DNA of 64,000 bases from an uncultured Bacteroidota bacterium (GTDB taxonomy: Bacteria; Bacteroidota; Bacteroidia; Chitinophagales; Chitinophagaceae), in contig CAIVKC010000039.1 in the NCBI GenBank assembly GCA_903906365.1, positions 1 through 64,000 on the forward strand. The letters are read 5' to 3'. Below, one piece after another: positions 47,208 through 56,235 of the stretch (position 1 is its first letter; each line of letters begins with the position of its first letter). Made by a program: the position numbers and the translations under genes. The notes beneath the pieces were generated by a model. The model did no database searches and was not told where the DNA came from. It saw only the letters and a program-made list of their open reading frames with translations.

Positions 47208-48505
47208 TACTTGAATTTCAGATTCAGGGAAACCATATCTGAAACCAGGTCTGTGCTCTGGGTATAGTGACTGTACCGTATTTCGAGCGCATTGAGACTC
47301 TTGAATAATACTCCGCCCGGTGTGGCCACCCGCAGGCCCATTCCAAAAGCCTGGCTATTGAAGGCAGCGAGCGCATAGTTACTGGTAAAGTACTGATCCT
47401 GGGCAGAATGCGCCAGGTAAGGGGCAAAATAGTTGACCGCTGACTGCACGTAATACCGGTAAAATGGGGATAGGGAAAAGAAGGGTGTTATTTTTACAGG
47501 CAGTTCCAGACTGGCGGTATGAGACACCAGCCCCCAGTTATCAACATAAAAACGGTAATAGGTCCTGATAATGATATTGTCTCCCAGAAAATAATTCAGC
47601 CTAAGTCCAATGGGAAACTTAAATCGCTGGGAAGGCAGGTTTTCAATGGTATCCTTACCTGTATTGAAATAAACCCGGTGGAAAGGTAATCCCAAATAGC
47701 CGTTTTGGTAGACCAGGTCAAGGGCCACACTGGCCTGGAGCCTGGAATTGATGACCTGAGCAAAGGAAAAGGAAGCCGTTAAAGTGTTTCTTGCCTTCGT
47801 GGGAATTTCCAGGTGGCTACTTTTGCCGACTGCCTGACCCGTATAATAGTTCAGTGCCTGGGTCCTGCCGCTGGCAGTGGTTACATACACAATACTGTCG
47901 GTAATACCCGTGGTCTTGACCGAGTCTATCGGGACAAATTCCGATGGCTTGATCATATTGATTTGATCAAAATATCCGGTGAATTTTGCGCTGAACTCCC
48001 CGTTTTTTCTTGTCTTTTTTGAAAAGGAGGTATTCAGACCAAGGGAGTGGTAATAATGGTGTTCGGCGGAATAATAGGCGCCGATCCCAAATTCTGTCCC
48101 CCGCTGCTCATTTTCTATACTCCAGTCAAGTGTGGGGTAGATTCTTGTGCCGTTATTTTTGGCATGCCCATTGGAATCCACATAGGCCTGGGAAGCCGCC
48201 GTATGATAATCAATGCCAAGACCTGCGCTTAATGAATTCTTTCTTTTGCGGGGATCCCATCCAACAAATTTTATGTCAAATCCGTTGGCCAGGTCGGTAA
48301 CATCCCCAATTCCCTTGCTGTCTGTCCTGCCTCCCATGACGGCGGATTTATCCGACCGTTGGGTATAATAACTGGATACAATATTGATTTCTTCCATCTT
48401 GAGTTTTTTGGGCTTATAGGTGGAAGTATCCTTTGGTGTGAATTGGGAAAATGCATGCAGGAGCATGAAATACATTCCTACTACGGTAAGGCAGATTCTT
48501 TTCAT
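47207..48505 (-). CDS. DUF3570 outer-membrane beta-barrel protein
   Basis: The product has 432 residues with a signal peptide (MKRICLTVVGMYFMLLHAFSQ). The opening LKMEEINIVSSYYTQRSDKSAVMGGRTDSKG and the many alternating amphipathic strands match DUF3570, a predicted outer-membrane barrel that goes with DUF4266 and ApbE. The chain ends VSLNLKFK. It is the last gene of a thioredoxin-ApbE-DUF4266-DUF3570 operon; the gap from DUF4266 is 72 bases. Its role is unknown; it may be the outer-membrane partner of a periplasmic redox lipoprotein. Confidence 0.85.
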   Translation of the reverse strand: MKRICLTVVGMYFMLLHAFSQFTPKDTSTYKPKKLKMEEINIVSSYYTQRSDKSAVMGGRTDSKGIGDVTDLANGFDIKFVGWDPRKRKNSLSAGLGIDYHTAASQAYVDSNGHAKNNGTRIYPTLDWSIENEQRGTEFGIGAYYSAEHHYYHSLGLNTSFSKKTRKNGEFSAKFTGYFDQINMIKPSEFVPIDSVKTTGITDSIVYVTTASGRTQALNYYTGQAVGKSSHLEIPTKARNTLTASFSFAQVINSRLQASVALDLVYQNGYLGLPFHRVYFNTGKDTIENLPSQRFKFPIGLRLNYFLGDNIIIRTYYRFYVDNWGLVSHTASLELPVKITPFFSLSPFYRYYVQSAVNYFAPYLAHSAQDQYFTSNYALAAFNSQAFGMGLRVATPGGVLFKSLNALEIRYSHYTQSTDLVSDMVSLNLKFK

Positions 48506-48577
48506 GTAATGATTAGCTTATGGGTACACGGGACTACCCGCTTAAATGGTTCTGGTTTGCTTATGAGAGGGAGGGCA

Positions 48578-48802
48578 TTAATTGCAGCCACAGCCCCCGC
48601 CGGTCTTGCCGCCATTTGCACCGGAGGAGCCTTCCCGGTATGACTGTGCATTCAGCTCATTTTTTTCGACTTTCCGGTTGGATAAGACCATTTCTGAGTC
48701 ATTGATCCGGTTTTTCTGGTATTCCCTGACCTGCACGCAGGATACCAGGGTTAATCCTGCGCCAAGTGCGAGGCAGCCTTTCAGTAAGTGTTGTTTTTTC
48801 AT
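48578..48802 (-). CDS. DUF4266 small lipoprotein with Cys-Gly-Cys tail
   Basis: The product has 74 residues. The lipobox LVSC puts a lipid-modified cysteine at 22; the mature protein is about 52 residues. It begins VQVREYQKNRINDSEMVLSN, typical of DUF4266, and ends in a glycine-rich tail with SSGANGG and C71-G-C73. Position between ApbE and DUF3570 (10 bases after ApbE) is the usual one for the family. The SGAN piece resembles the S/T-G-A-T/S core that ApbE modifies with FMN, but the last residue is Asn, so flavinylation is speculative. The two terminal cysteines could be a thioredoxin target or metal ligand. Confidence 0.88.
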   Translation of the reverse strand: MKKQHLLKGCLALGAGLTLVSCVQVREYQKNRINDSEMVLSNRKVEKNELNAQSYREGSSGANGGKTGGGCGCN

Positions 48803-48812
48803 GTCTATCTTT

Positions 48813-49763
48813 TTAGGTCAGCCGAATATGGTCTGAAGTATACATTTTATCATCCTCATCGATCAGGATGGCTTCAATGTCTTTAATCTGATTGATCATA
48901 TCAAGTCCCGCTTTTATGCCCATGATCATCACCGGGGTTGCCATGGCATCAGCGATTTCCGCATTCGGAGTAATGATGGTAACGCTTTTGATGCCTGTAA
49001 CCGGCAGTCCTGTCCTGGGATCAATGGTATGGGAATATCGTTTACCGTCAATGAATATAAATTTCTCGTAATTGCCTGAAGTCGCCACAGCCATATTGGA
49101 AATGTTCATATAAGAAAACAACTTTCCGGCCTCATTGGGGTTTGCAATTCCAATGGTCCATGGTTTTCCGTCCGGCTGATGGCCCCAGGCCGTCAGATCC
49201 CCGGAAGCATTCACAATACCACTCTCAATCCCCATCTGCATCATTACCCATTTTGCACGTTCGGCCGCATAGCCTTTGCCAATACCTCCAAAACCAATGC
49301 GCATGCCTTCTTCTTTCAAAAACACCCTTGAATGCGCCTGGTCCAGTTCAATATTTCGATAATTGATAAGACGTACCATTTTTCGCGCTGTTTCCCGGTC
49401 CGGCAGCGCCTTCATCCCGGTGTCAAAATTCCATAATCGCCTGTCAACCGATCCATAGGTAATATCAAAGGCCCCCTGGGTGATCCTGGAAATCCGGATG
49501 GACCGCTCAATGATCTCAAATGTTTCCCTGCTTACGGTAACCGGGGCAAGGCCTGCATTCCGGTTGATCAGACTGGTTTCACTGTCCTCCCTGTAGGTGG
49601 TAAGCAATTGTTCAATCCTGCTGATTTCTTCCACAGCCTTATCGATGGACCGGACTGCCCTTTCTTCATTTTCAGATACAGCAGTAATCTGGAAACGATT
49701 TCCCATCAGTTTCAGGGTTCGGTTAAAAACCAATTTATCTCTAACTGCTTTAACGGTCTGCAT
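48813..49763 (-). CDS. apbE: FAD:protein FMN transferase (ApbE family)
   Basis: The product has 316 residues starting MQTVKAVRDKLVFNRTLKL. Family signatures include MGNRFQITAV, GAFDITYGSVDRRLWNF, MRIGFGGIGKGYAAERA, SGIVNASGDLTAWG and HTIDPRTGLPV. ApbE transfers FMN from FAD to a threonine or serine of extracytoplasmic proteins. No signal peptide or lipobox is visible, unlike many periplasmic ApbE proteins, so it may act in the cytoplasm or the true start may differ (an in-frame start at 49850 gives no signal either). Its start overlaps the end of the thioredoxin gene by 14 bp. The target protein is not evident; the DUF4266 lipoprotein is the nearest candidate. Confidence 0.92.
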   Translation of the reverse strand: MQTVKAVRDKLVFNRTLKLMGNRFQITAVSENEERAVRSIDKAVEEISRIEQLLTTYREDSETSLINRNAGLAPVTVSRETFEIIERSIRISRITQGAFDITYGSVDRRLWNFDTGMKALPDRETARKMVRLINYRNIELDQAHSRVFLKEEGMRIGFGGIGKGYAAERAKWVMMQMGIESGIVNASGDLTAWGHQPDGKPWTIGIANPNEAGKLFSYMNISNMAVATSGNYEKFIFIDGKRYSHTIDPRTGLPVTGIKSVTIITPNAEIADAMATPVMIMGIKAGLDMINQIKDIEAILIDEDDKMYTSDHIRLT

Positions 49764-50190
49764 ATATTCCGTTTCTGACCTCCAGGGTAAAATTTTCGGC
49801 ATTGCCGTTGGGGAATCCATCCCATTGCCTGAGGACTTTCCCATTGGCATTCAGCAATACGGTAAAGGGAAATTTTCCCTGGGGGTTGTACTGGTCAGCC
49901 ATCGCATTGTTTATCTCCTGCTGGCGGGCAGGCAGCTGGTTTTTTTTCATCCTGGGAAAATCAGCATTCACCAGCACCAGGTCAGTATCAGCCATCATTT
50001 TAAACGCCTCATTGTCAAAAATTTCCCTATGCATACGGATGCAGGGACCGCACCAGTCAGAGCCGGAAAAATTCAGGAGAATATGCTTGTGATCCTTTTG
50101 GGCGGCCAATTTAGCCTCCCCCATGTCATTGAGCCAATGGACAGGGGACAATAGCAGGAAGGGGAAGATCAGCAGTAATAAAATTTTCAT
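49750..50190 (-). CDS. Periplasmic thioredoxin-like protein
   Basis: The product has 146 residues from the ATG at 50190. A signal peptide (MKILLLLIFPFLLLSPVHW) precedes a thioredoxin fold with SGSDWCGPCIRMHREIF (Cys47-Gly-Pro-Cys50), then VLVNADFPR and the cis-proline region GKFPFTVLLNANG. A WCGPC motif suggests a reducing role. It begins the operon with ApbE, DUF4266 and DUF3570 and likely keeps cysteines of the DUF4266 lipoprotein or another partner reduced (inference). A longer reading to 50232 would mask the signal peptide. Confidence 0.9.
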   Translation of the reverse strand: MKILLLLIFPFLLLSPVHWLNDMGEAKLAAQKDHKHILLNFSGSDWCGPCIRMHREIFDNEAFKMMADTDLVLVNADFPRMKKNQLPARQQEINNAMADQYNPQGKFPFTVLLNANGKVLRQWDGFPNGNAENFTLEVRNGIYADR

Positions 50191-50368
50191 ATTTAAAAAA
50201 TCTGGTAAATGCCGGTGCCGTTTAAATAACAAAAAGCTGCTTCAATGTTGGAACATACGATTATCGTGCCATAAGGGTTGCCACAGTCAAAAGTTTTAAG
50301 TGAAAATCCCGGTTTCCGGCGGGGGGCTCCCGCAGTATCATGATTCCCGGAATCCCCGGGGCCGGGTA

Positions 50369-51718
50369 TTAGTTCCACAGCCTGCCCAGCAGGCCGGAGG
50401 CCTTCAGGTAATCAATCCAGTAAATCCAGGCCTGTTTGGAGGCATTGTCATACTCAGCAGAGAGGCGCTGCCATTCAAGCTCCTCCGTATTGAGCCGGGA
50501 AGCGCTCTCCTGTCCCTCCCTTACACGGTCCTGGATGATGTCAAGGGATTCCCTGGCCAGCAGCAGGTTTTCCTGCAGGATCAGCAGCTGGCTGCGGCTT
50601 CGCTCCAGTTCAATCCTGGCTGTTGCGGTTGCCTGGGCATACTGGTCCGTTTTATCACCGAGTTGCTGATGGTACTGGACTTGTTGGAGCCTGAGCTGCT
50701 GAAGCTTTCTATGCTTATCCTCCCCTGTCCAAATAGGCAGTTTGGCATCCAGGCCGATATAACTATATCCAAACCAGGAATTCGAGGCAAAAGGGTTTAG
50801 CTGGTTACTAAATTGGTTTGCCCCCAGGAATCCCTTCAGGCTGAGGGTAGGCATGAATCTGGCTTTTTCGGTATTTTGCTGTAAAGCTGCCAGCTGCCCC
50901 TGCAGGTTAAGTTGCCCCAGGGCAGGAATGGAGTCGGGTGCCGGATTCAGGGCCAGCCAGGAGGAAATATCCCGGCTGAACAGCGTGGAGTCAATCTCCA
51001 AATCTTGTTGCCCCGCGGAGAGTTTTCCAGTCAGAAATAATAAGAGAATTTTGTTTTCCACCACCTGAAAGTAACCGTCAGCCACTTTTTGCCTGGCATT
51101 GTTGTGGTTGATCCGGGCTTTGTTGAGGTCTGATTTTAACAGCCGGCCGGCATCAAAATTATCTTTCTGTAACATCCAGCTGATCCAGGTACTGGCGGAA
51201 TCCACCACAGCGGATTTAACCGCTAATTCGCTGAGATATACATTGATGTAAGCCTTGGCCACATCATAGGCCAGTTCATATTCGGCCTGTTGCTGGGTGG
51301 CTCCGGAAATTCTTTCCTGCAGGCGGCTTTCCCTGATCTGGTTTTTAATTTCAGCATCCACCAGCGGCTGCACCAGGGAAAGGCCTGCGGCCCCGGACCA
51401 GGTCGTGCCAAATTGAATGCTTTCCGTGCTGTTTGGCGGCAGGGAAGGGTTGAATTTTCCCACCGGAATAATGGAGCTCTGCAGCAGGGGGTTGTACTGG
51501 TAGGAATATTCCAACGAAAGCTGCGGCAGATACTTATGAATGAGGGCTTGGGTCTGCAATCGCTCAATGGCTGAGTCCAGTCTCCCTGCCTGCATGTTTT
51601 TGCGGTTTGACCAGGCCGCGCGGATGGCCTGGGGCAGGCTCAAGGGAGGCTGGCCTTTTACACCCGTCAGTAATACAGCCCAAACAAGGAAAAATTGAAA
51701 TGATTTCTTATACATCAT
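50369..51718 (-). CDS. TolC-family outer-membrane efflux channel
   Basis: The product has 449 residues with a signal peptide (MMYKKSFQFFLVWAVLLTGVKG). Two long alpha-helical halves of the outer membrane efflux protein fold are seen (LPQAIRAAWSNRKNMQAGRL..., and the repeat in NLQGQLAALQQNTEKARFMPTL). It forms the outer tunnel of the exporter encoded by the three preceding genes and lies 15 bases after the permease gene. Confidence 0.92.
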   Translation of the reverse strand: MMYKKSFQFFLVWAVLLTGVKGQPPLSLPQAIRAAWSNRKNMQAGRLDSAIERLQTQALIHKYLPQLSLEYSYQYNPLLQSSIIPVGKFNPSLPPNSTESIQFGTTWSGAAGLSLVQPLVDAEIKNQIRESRLQERISGATQQQAEYELAYDVAKAYINVYLSELAVKSAVVDSASTWISWMLQKDNFDAGRLLKSDLNKARINHNNARQKVADGYFQVVENKILLLFLTGKLSAGQQDLEIDSTLFSRDISSWLALNPAPDSIPALGQLNLQGQLAALQQNTEKARFMPTLSLKGFLGANQFSNQLNPFASNSWFGYSYIGLDAKLPIWTGEDKHRKLQQLRLQQVQYHQQLGDKTDQYAQATATARIELERSRSQLLILQENLLLARESLDIIQDRVREGQESASRLNTEELEWQRLSAEYDNASKQAWIYWIDYLKASGLLGRLWN

Positions 51719-51733
51719 CCTGAAAAGGTTTTT

Positions 51734-52861
51734 TTATCTGAATACGCTGGCTGGTTCCACTCCGCTGATCCGCTTCAGTGCAAAGGAGGCGCCGCCCAGA
51801 GAAATAAGCACAATCACCAGGAATATGGCAGTGGTGATAACCGGCGAAAAACTGAATACCAGGCCGGATGCCGCTACCCCCCGGCGGAAACCTTCCAGCA
51901 GCCCAAAGGCGATTATGAAACCGGCCAAGGCAAACATCAGGGCCTGGGTCAGGATCAGATGCCTGATAAATCTGTTGGCGGCACCGATGGCTTTGAGGGT
52001 TCCGTAGTCCTTGATTCTGTCCAGGGCGGAGGAATACATGGTCAGCCCGATGATGAAGAACCCGGCGATGAGCGCAAAAATAATAAGCGTACCGGTACTC
52101 AGAGCGATCCCGCTGCTGGAAAGTATTTTGTTTACCGTAGAGGTGGCCAGTTTGTCTGACCTCCAGGCCCTGACGCCGTAGAGGGTCCCGTTGATGCGGC
52201 TGCACAGACTGTCCGTATTGATTCCGGGAACCGACCTGACCAGCACTGCGCTGATGGTATTGGCAGGCTGGTTGGTATAGAATCTCGCCCTTTCGATGGT
52301 GGTCAAACAAAAACTGCTTCCAAAGCCCCTGAATCCCTTGGTATCCAGTGCAAAAAAAGCCCTCTTGCCATTGATTTCCAGTTCAGTGCCCAGTTTGATG
52401 TTATCCCCCAGGTTGACTTTTTCAAAGAATTCCCCGCTGATGGCCCCGTCGGTCTGAAGATCACCCGGACGGCCGTCCAGCATTTTGGAGGAGTCCAGCA
52501 CTTCATTGAGCTGGGGGATGTCTACGCCGATGAGGGTAATGGCAGCACTGGTGCCGTTGTTGAAATTGGCCGAGGCACCGGAGACCAGCAGGGGAAAGGC
52601 CTTCTGTACGCCCGGCATACTCTGGACGGCCCGAAGTACCCTGAGATCCAGTTTGCCCAGCTGGTTGATGTCCCTGGTTTTATTGTCCACGACCCATATG
52701 TCCGCCTTTACATTGGTGGCAAGGGCTTTCATGGCTCCCGTCAGGAACAGGAATATACCCACCTGCTGGCCGATTAAAAAAGTACTGATGATAATACCAA
52801 CGGTTACGCCGATGCTCTTTGCCTTGTCAAAGCGGATAAATTTCCAAGCTGTCTGAAACAT
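51734..52861 (-). CDS. ABC exporter permease (DevC/FtsX-like)
   Basis: The product has 375 residues. A first membrane helix (SIGVTVGIIISTFLIGQQVGIF) is followed by a periplasmic MacB-like domain (ADIWVVDNKTRDINQL...GVQKAFPLLVSG) at about 55-240, and three C-terminal helices (TLIIFALIAGFFIIGLTMY, ALMFALAGFIIAFGLL, VITTAIFLVIVLISLGG) as in the DevC family. It pairs with the ATPase and adaptor genes beside it, with gaps of 9 and 15 bases. DevBCA exporters carry glycolipids or other envelope compounds in cyanobacteria; the cargo here is unknown. Confidence 0.92.
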   Translation of the reverse strand: MFQTAWKFIRFDKAKSIGVTVGIIISTFLIGQQVGIFLFLTGAMKALATNVKADIWVVDNKTRDINQLGKLDLRVLRAVQSMPGVQKAFPLLVSGASANFNNGTSAAITLIGVDIPQLNEVLDSSKMLDGRPGDLQTDGAISGEFFEKVNLGDNIKLGTELEINGKRAFFALDTKGFRGFGSSFCLTTIERARFYTNQPANTISAVLVRSVPGINTDSLCSRINGTLYGVRAWRSDKLATSTVNKILSSSGIALSTGTLIIFALIAGFFIIGLTMYSSALDRIKDYGTLKAIGAANRFIRHLILTQALMFALAGFIIAFGLLEGFRRGVAASGLVFSFSPVITTAIFLVIVLISLGGASFALKRISGVEPASVFR

Positions 52862-52870
52862 AGCGCCTGT

Positions 52871-53818
52871 TTATTTGGAGGGGTTAGAAATATCCACCAC
52901 ACATTCGACCCGGGCGTTCAGCAACAGATGATCCGGGTGATCCAGCAGGATCTTAATCTCCCGTACGCGCCTGTCCTCCTTTTCTCCGGCCTGATCCGTG
53001 AAAAGCGATTTCTTTTTCAGAAAAGAAGACGTGAAATATACATTCCCCCCCGAAAGCGTATCCGCTGAGCCGGGATTGCGGATCCAGGCAGGCTGGCCCG
53101 TACGGACCTTACCGGCAAATAATTCATCCATTTCGCAAACGGCAATAATGCGTCCCTCCGGGCTCAGCTGACCGAATGATTGCCTTGGTTCAATGGCCTC
53201 CCCCGCATGACAATTTATTTCCAGTATTTTTCCATTCACTGGGGCCCGTACAAATTTCAACTCCAGCTGCTGTCTGGAGACCTCAAGCTGGGATTTGGTT
53301 TCAACGAGCTTTGTCCTGGAGACTTCTACCAGGGACTGAAGCCGGGCAATATTGGCCTCATAGGCTTTCATATCTGTACTGGCGTTGTCAACGGCCTGTT
53401 TTGTTTCAGCGCCTTTGGAAAACAACCGCTCCAGTCTCTCCAGTTCACTGGCAGCATGCTGGTACCTGACCCGGCTTTCGGAGATGGCTGTTTCATCTGC
53501 TTTTATCTGGGCTGCCTGGGTGGCGACCTGCTTTTCCAACTGGTTTACCGTGGCCTGTTCCACACCATGGGCCAATTCAATAATCAACCCGCCTTTTTTA
53601 ACCGAATCATTTTCCGAGAGTAGGACCCGTTCTACGATGCCCCCGGTTTCGGAGGCCAGTTGCAGGATTTGATTTTCCGGTTCGATTCTGCCAATACCGA
53701 TTACCTGGTTCACCGCCGCGATGGTACTGCGGGTAGCTGATAAGTTGTCTTCATCCTTTTTGCCTGAACAGGAGAACAGTAGCAGTAATATCCAGAAAAT
53801 AAACAACCGGGTCTTCAT
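52871..53818 (-). CDS. HlyD/DevB-type periplasmic adaptor lipoprotein
   Basis: The product has 315 residues. MKTRLFIFWILLLLFSCSGK carries a lipobox (FSC, cysteine 17). The membrane-fusion fold shows a lipoyl-like part (GIGRIEPENQILQLAS...GGIVERVLLSENDSVKKGG), a coiled coil at about 88-185 and a returning FVRAPVNGKILEINCHAGE. It bridges the inner-membrane transporter and the TolC channel. It lies 6 bases after the ATPase gene. Confidence 0.92.
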   Translation of the reverse strand: MKTRLFIFWILLLLFSCSGKKDEDNLSATRSTIAAVNQVIGIGRIEPENQILQLASETGGIVERVLLSENDSVKKGGLIIELAHGVEQATVNQLEKQVATQAAQIKADETAISESRVRYQHAASELERLERLFSKGAETKQAVDNASTDMKAYEANIARLQSLVEVSRTKLVETKSQLEVSRQQLELKFVRAPVNGKILEINCHAGEAIEPRQSFGQLSPEGRIIAVCEMDELFAGKVRTGQPAWIRNPGSADTLSGGNVYFTSSFLKKKSLFTDQAGEKEDRRVREIKILLDHPDHLLLNARVECVVDISNPSK

Positions 53819-53824
53819 ATGTAT

Positions 53825-54535
53825 TTATTTTAAAAGGAAAGATTCTTCTTCAAATGCCTGGTCTGCCACCTGGCCGTTGTGCACGTAAATCACCCGGTCG
53901 GCAAAAGGGCGCAGCCGGGTATCATGGGTGACCACGGCAACCGCCTTTCCCTGGAGGGCCAGGTTCTTTAATTCTTCCATGACAATGGCCACACTTTTAA
54001 TATCCAGGGAGGCTGTAGGTTCATCGCATAAGAGCATCTGGGGGTTGGAAACCAGTGCCCGGGCAATGGCTACCCGCTGCTGCTGGCCACCGCTCAGGGC
54101 TTTGGGCAGGTTTTTCATGCGGTCTCCCATTCCCACTTTTTCCAGTGCTTCTGTTGCCCGCTTCCTGCAATGGATGTCCGCAAATCCCTGCAGCTGAAGG
54201 GGCATCATCACATTTTCCAGGGCATTGAGGGGGGCTATCAGGTTGAAGTTTTGGAAAACAAAACCAATCTTTTCCAGGCGGATTTTTGAGAGTTTGCTTT
54301 CCTGTAAATGACTTACCTCGACTCCGCCAATGAAGACCTGGCCGTAGGAGGGGTAAATAACACATCCCAGCAGGGACAGCAGGGTGGTCTTGCCGGATCC
54401 GGAAGGTCCGATGATCAGGGTGAGTTCCCCCTGCCTGAGGTCGGTAGTGGAGGCCTGTAGGGCGGTAATCACCGTATCCCCCGTTTTATATTCTTTCCCG
54501 GCCCCGACCAGTCTGGCAACTATTTCAGCAGGCAT
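53825..54535 (-). CDS. ABC exporter ATPase (DevA/LolD-like)
   Basis: The product has 236 residues. Walker A is GPSGSGKT (residues 43-50), the Q-loop FVFQNFNLI follows, the signature is LSGGQQQRVAIARAL near 146, and Walker B is MLLCDEPTASLD near 166. It is of the MacB/LolD/DevA group that powers mechanotransmission-type exporters. It opens the four-gene operon ATPase, adaptor, permease, TolC channel. Confidence 0.95.
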   Translation of the reverse strand: MPAEIVARLVGAGKEYKTGDTVITALQASTTDLRQGELTLIIGPSGSGKTTLLSLLGCVIYPSYGQVFIGGVEVSHLQESKLSKIRLEKIGFVFQNFNLIAPLNALENVMMPLQLQGFADIHCRKRATEALEKVGMGDRMKNLPKALSGGQQQRVAIARALVSNPQMLLCDEPTASLDIKSVAIVMEELKNLALQGKAVAVVTHDTRLRPFADRVIYVHNGQVADQAFEEESFLLK

Positions 54536-54749
54536 CGTAATTGCATTGAAGATATCCTATTCATCTTGGCGATATTTTTTTTAAAGCCCGTGGTTCCGGC
54601 CTTTGAACTTATTAAATCAGGAGGAAGGCTCCCGTATGAAGCCATGACTGGCTGCGAATGTACCAAAAATCACCGGTCGCAATGGTAAAGCAAAACAAGG
54701 TTCTGAGCGGGCCTTTTTTTACAGACCCTCCCCAGTAGGGGCATCCTTG

Positions 54750-55922
54750 TTAGAGGGCTGAGATCACCAGGCGCACCAATTCACCGATAGCGGAGGGCTC
54801 CAGCCAACGGGTAACAATAAGGAGGTCATGCTCATTGTCTATGACTATATAATTACCGCCAAAACCAATGGCTGCATAGATGTTTTTGGAAGTATTTCCC
54901 AGCATATTCTCCTGATTGTTCCACCAGAGCAGACCATAGGATTTATTGGCTGCCGAGGGCTGATGAACATCACTGACCCAGCCCGGCGATATAAGCTGCT
55001 GGTTTTTCCATTTTCCGTTTCGCAGGAACAGCAGTCCGTAGCGCGCCTGATCCAGGGTATTGATAAACAGGCCGCCGCCAAAATGTCCGCCTCCGCTAAC
55101 TGATTGCATCATGATGCCATCTATATTCACAAAGGAATTGTCGTAGCCATACCAGCGCCAGGTAACAGACGCGCCGATGGGATCCATGATTTTTTCCTTC
55201 AGCACCTGCGGCAGGGGTTTTCTCCAGACCTGCAGCAGGGAATAGGCCAATACATTTACCCGTACGTCGTTGTACTTAAAAACGGTTCCGGGTTCGGCCA
55301 ATACCCTTTTTTTCCAATCATCGATACCTCCCTGCCTGGGTGGCCGGTCGGCCCAGTCATCCAATTCAAAGAGATTTCCCGACCAGTCAGATGACTGGGT
55401 AAGCAGGTGCCTCCAGGTGATCCTGGCATTGTGTGCCCCCCGGAAAGTTCCGTCCCATACATAATCAACGACCCGGTCGTCCAGGCTTCGGATCAGGTGA
55501 TTTTCCAGGGCAAGTCCTGCCATAGTTGACAAATAACTCTTGGTGGCGCTGAAAGTCATATCTACCCGCTGAATATCACCCCACTGCGCAACAATATATC
55601 CATTCTTAACAATAAGGCCTGCCGGCTTTCCCCGGGGGCGAACAGGGCCCAGTATCCGGTAATTGGGTTCATCGGCATAGGCTTTCATATCCGCAATCCG
55701 GAGGTCATAGTCTATCCTGACTTCATTGCGCAGGGCAAAGGCCACCGCCGAATCAAGGGCGGCTTTGCTCATCTGTAATTCCTCAGGCGGCTTTGATTGC
55801 CAGACAGAGTCTGGAAAATAGGGTTTCTGACACCTGGCTTCCCGGAGGTTACCCCCCAAAATGAGGCTAAGCAGGAAAATCATCATTGGTTTTGAATGGC
55901 TTCGGTAAATATTCCCACGCAT
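54750..55922 (-). CDS. Secreted serine hydrolase (class C beta-lactamase fold)
   Basis: The product has 390 residues. The N-terminus RSHSKPMMIFLLSLILGGNL is a signal segment. FSATKSYL carries the nucleophile motif SxxK (Ser125, Lys128), and KYNDVRVNVLAYSLL carries the tyrosine of the second motif in the YND form. GGNYIVIDNEHDLLIVTRW is the usual late strand. Such proteins are esterases, D-aminopeptidases or DD-peptidases, rarely true beta-lactamases. The gene stands alone upstream of the exporter operon, 214 bases away. Confidence 0.88.
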   Translation of the reverse strand: MRGNIYRSHSKPMMIFLLSLILGGNLREARCQKPYFPDSVWQSKPPEELQMSKAALDSAVAFALRNEVRIDYDLRIADMKAYADEPNYRILGPVRPRGKPAGLIVKNGYIVAQWGDIQRVDMTFSATKSYLSTMAGLALENHLIRSLDDRVVDYVWDGTFRGAHNARITWRHLLTQSSDWSGNLFELDDWADRPPRQGGIDDWKKRVLAEPGTVFKYNDVRVNVLAYSLLQVWRKPLPQVLKEKIMDPIGASVTWRWYGYDNSFVNIDGIMMQSVSGGGHFGGGLFINTLDQARYGLLFLRNGKWKNQQLISPGWVSDVHQPSAANKSYGLLWWNNQENMLGNTSKNIYAAIGFGGNYIVIDNEHDLLIVTRWLEPSAIGELVRLVISAL

Positions 55923-56235
55923 AGAAATTCATGTTTTTTGGAAGAGGCCTTCCATGGCATTAAATATACGAAAGAAGCCTTTGGTTCCAACAGTGGGCCA
56001 AAAATAGGGGTAAGTGCCCACTGAACAGGGGGTTAGTATATTCAAACCGGTGTACCCGCAGCCGGCAACTGCCAGGTTCCCAACGGGAAACCAGGCCCTG
56101 TTTTATAGCCTATGGCAGCAGGTCTGATCACAATCATGAGGCCATCTGATATTGATAAACAGGCCGCTGGGGGATTGTGAATATTTTTACCAATACTACG
56201 AAAAGTTAATTTCCGCAACAGTACAAATAAAACCA
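55923..56235. other. Divergent intergenic region before hemN
   Basis: The 313 bases carry the inverted repeat CAGTGGGC (55991-55998) with GCCCACTG (56016-56023), separated by 17 bases. It may be a hairpin or a spaced operator. No full promoter consensus or tRNA was found. An in-frame reading of hemN begins at 56152, but the conserved protein starts at 56236. Confidence 0.35.

Noticed and set aside
51708-52310. Alternative frame of 200 codons within the permease gene
   Set aside because: It is a shadow of the DevC-like gene in another frame, rich in His and Arg without domain features.
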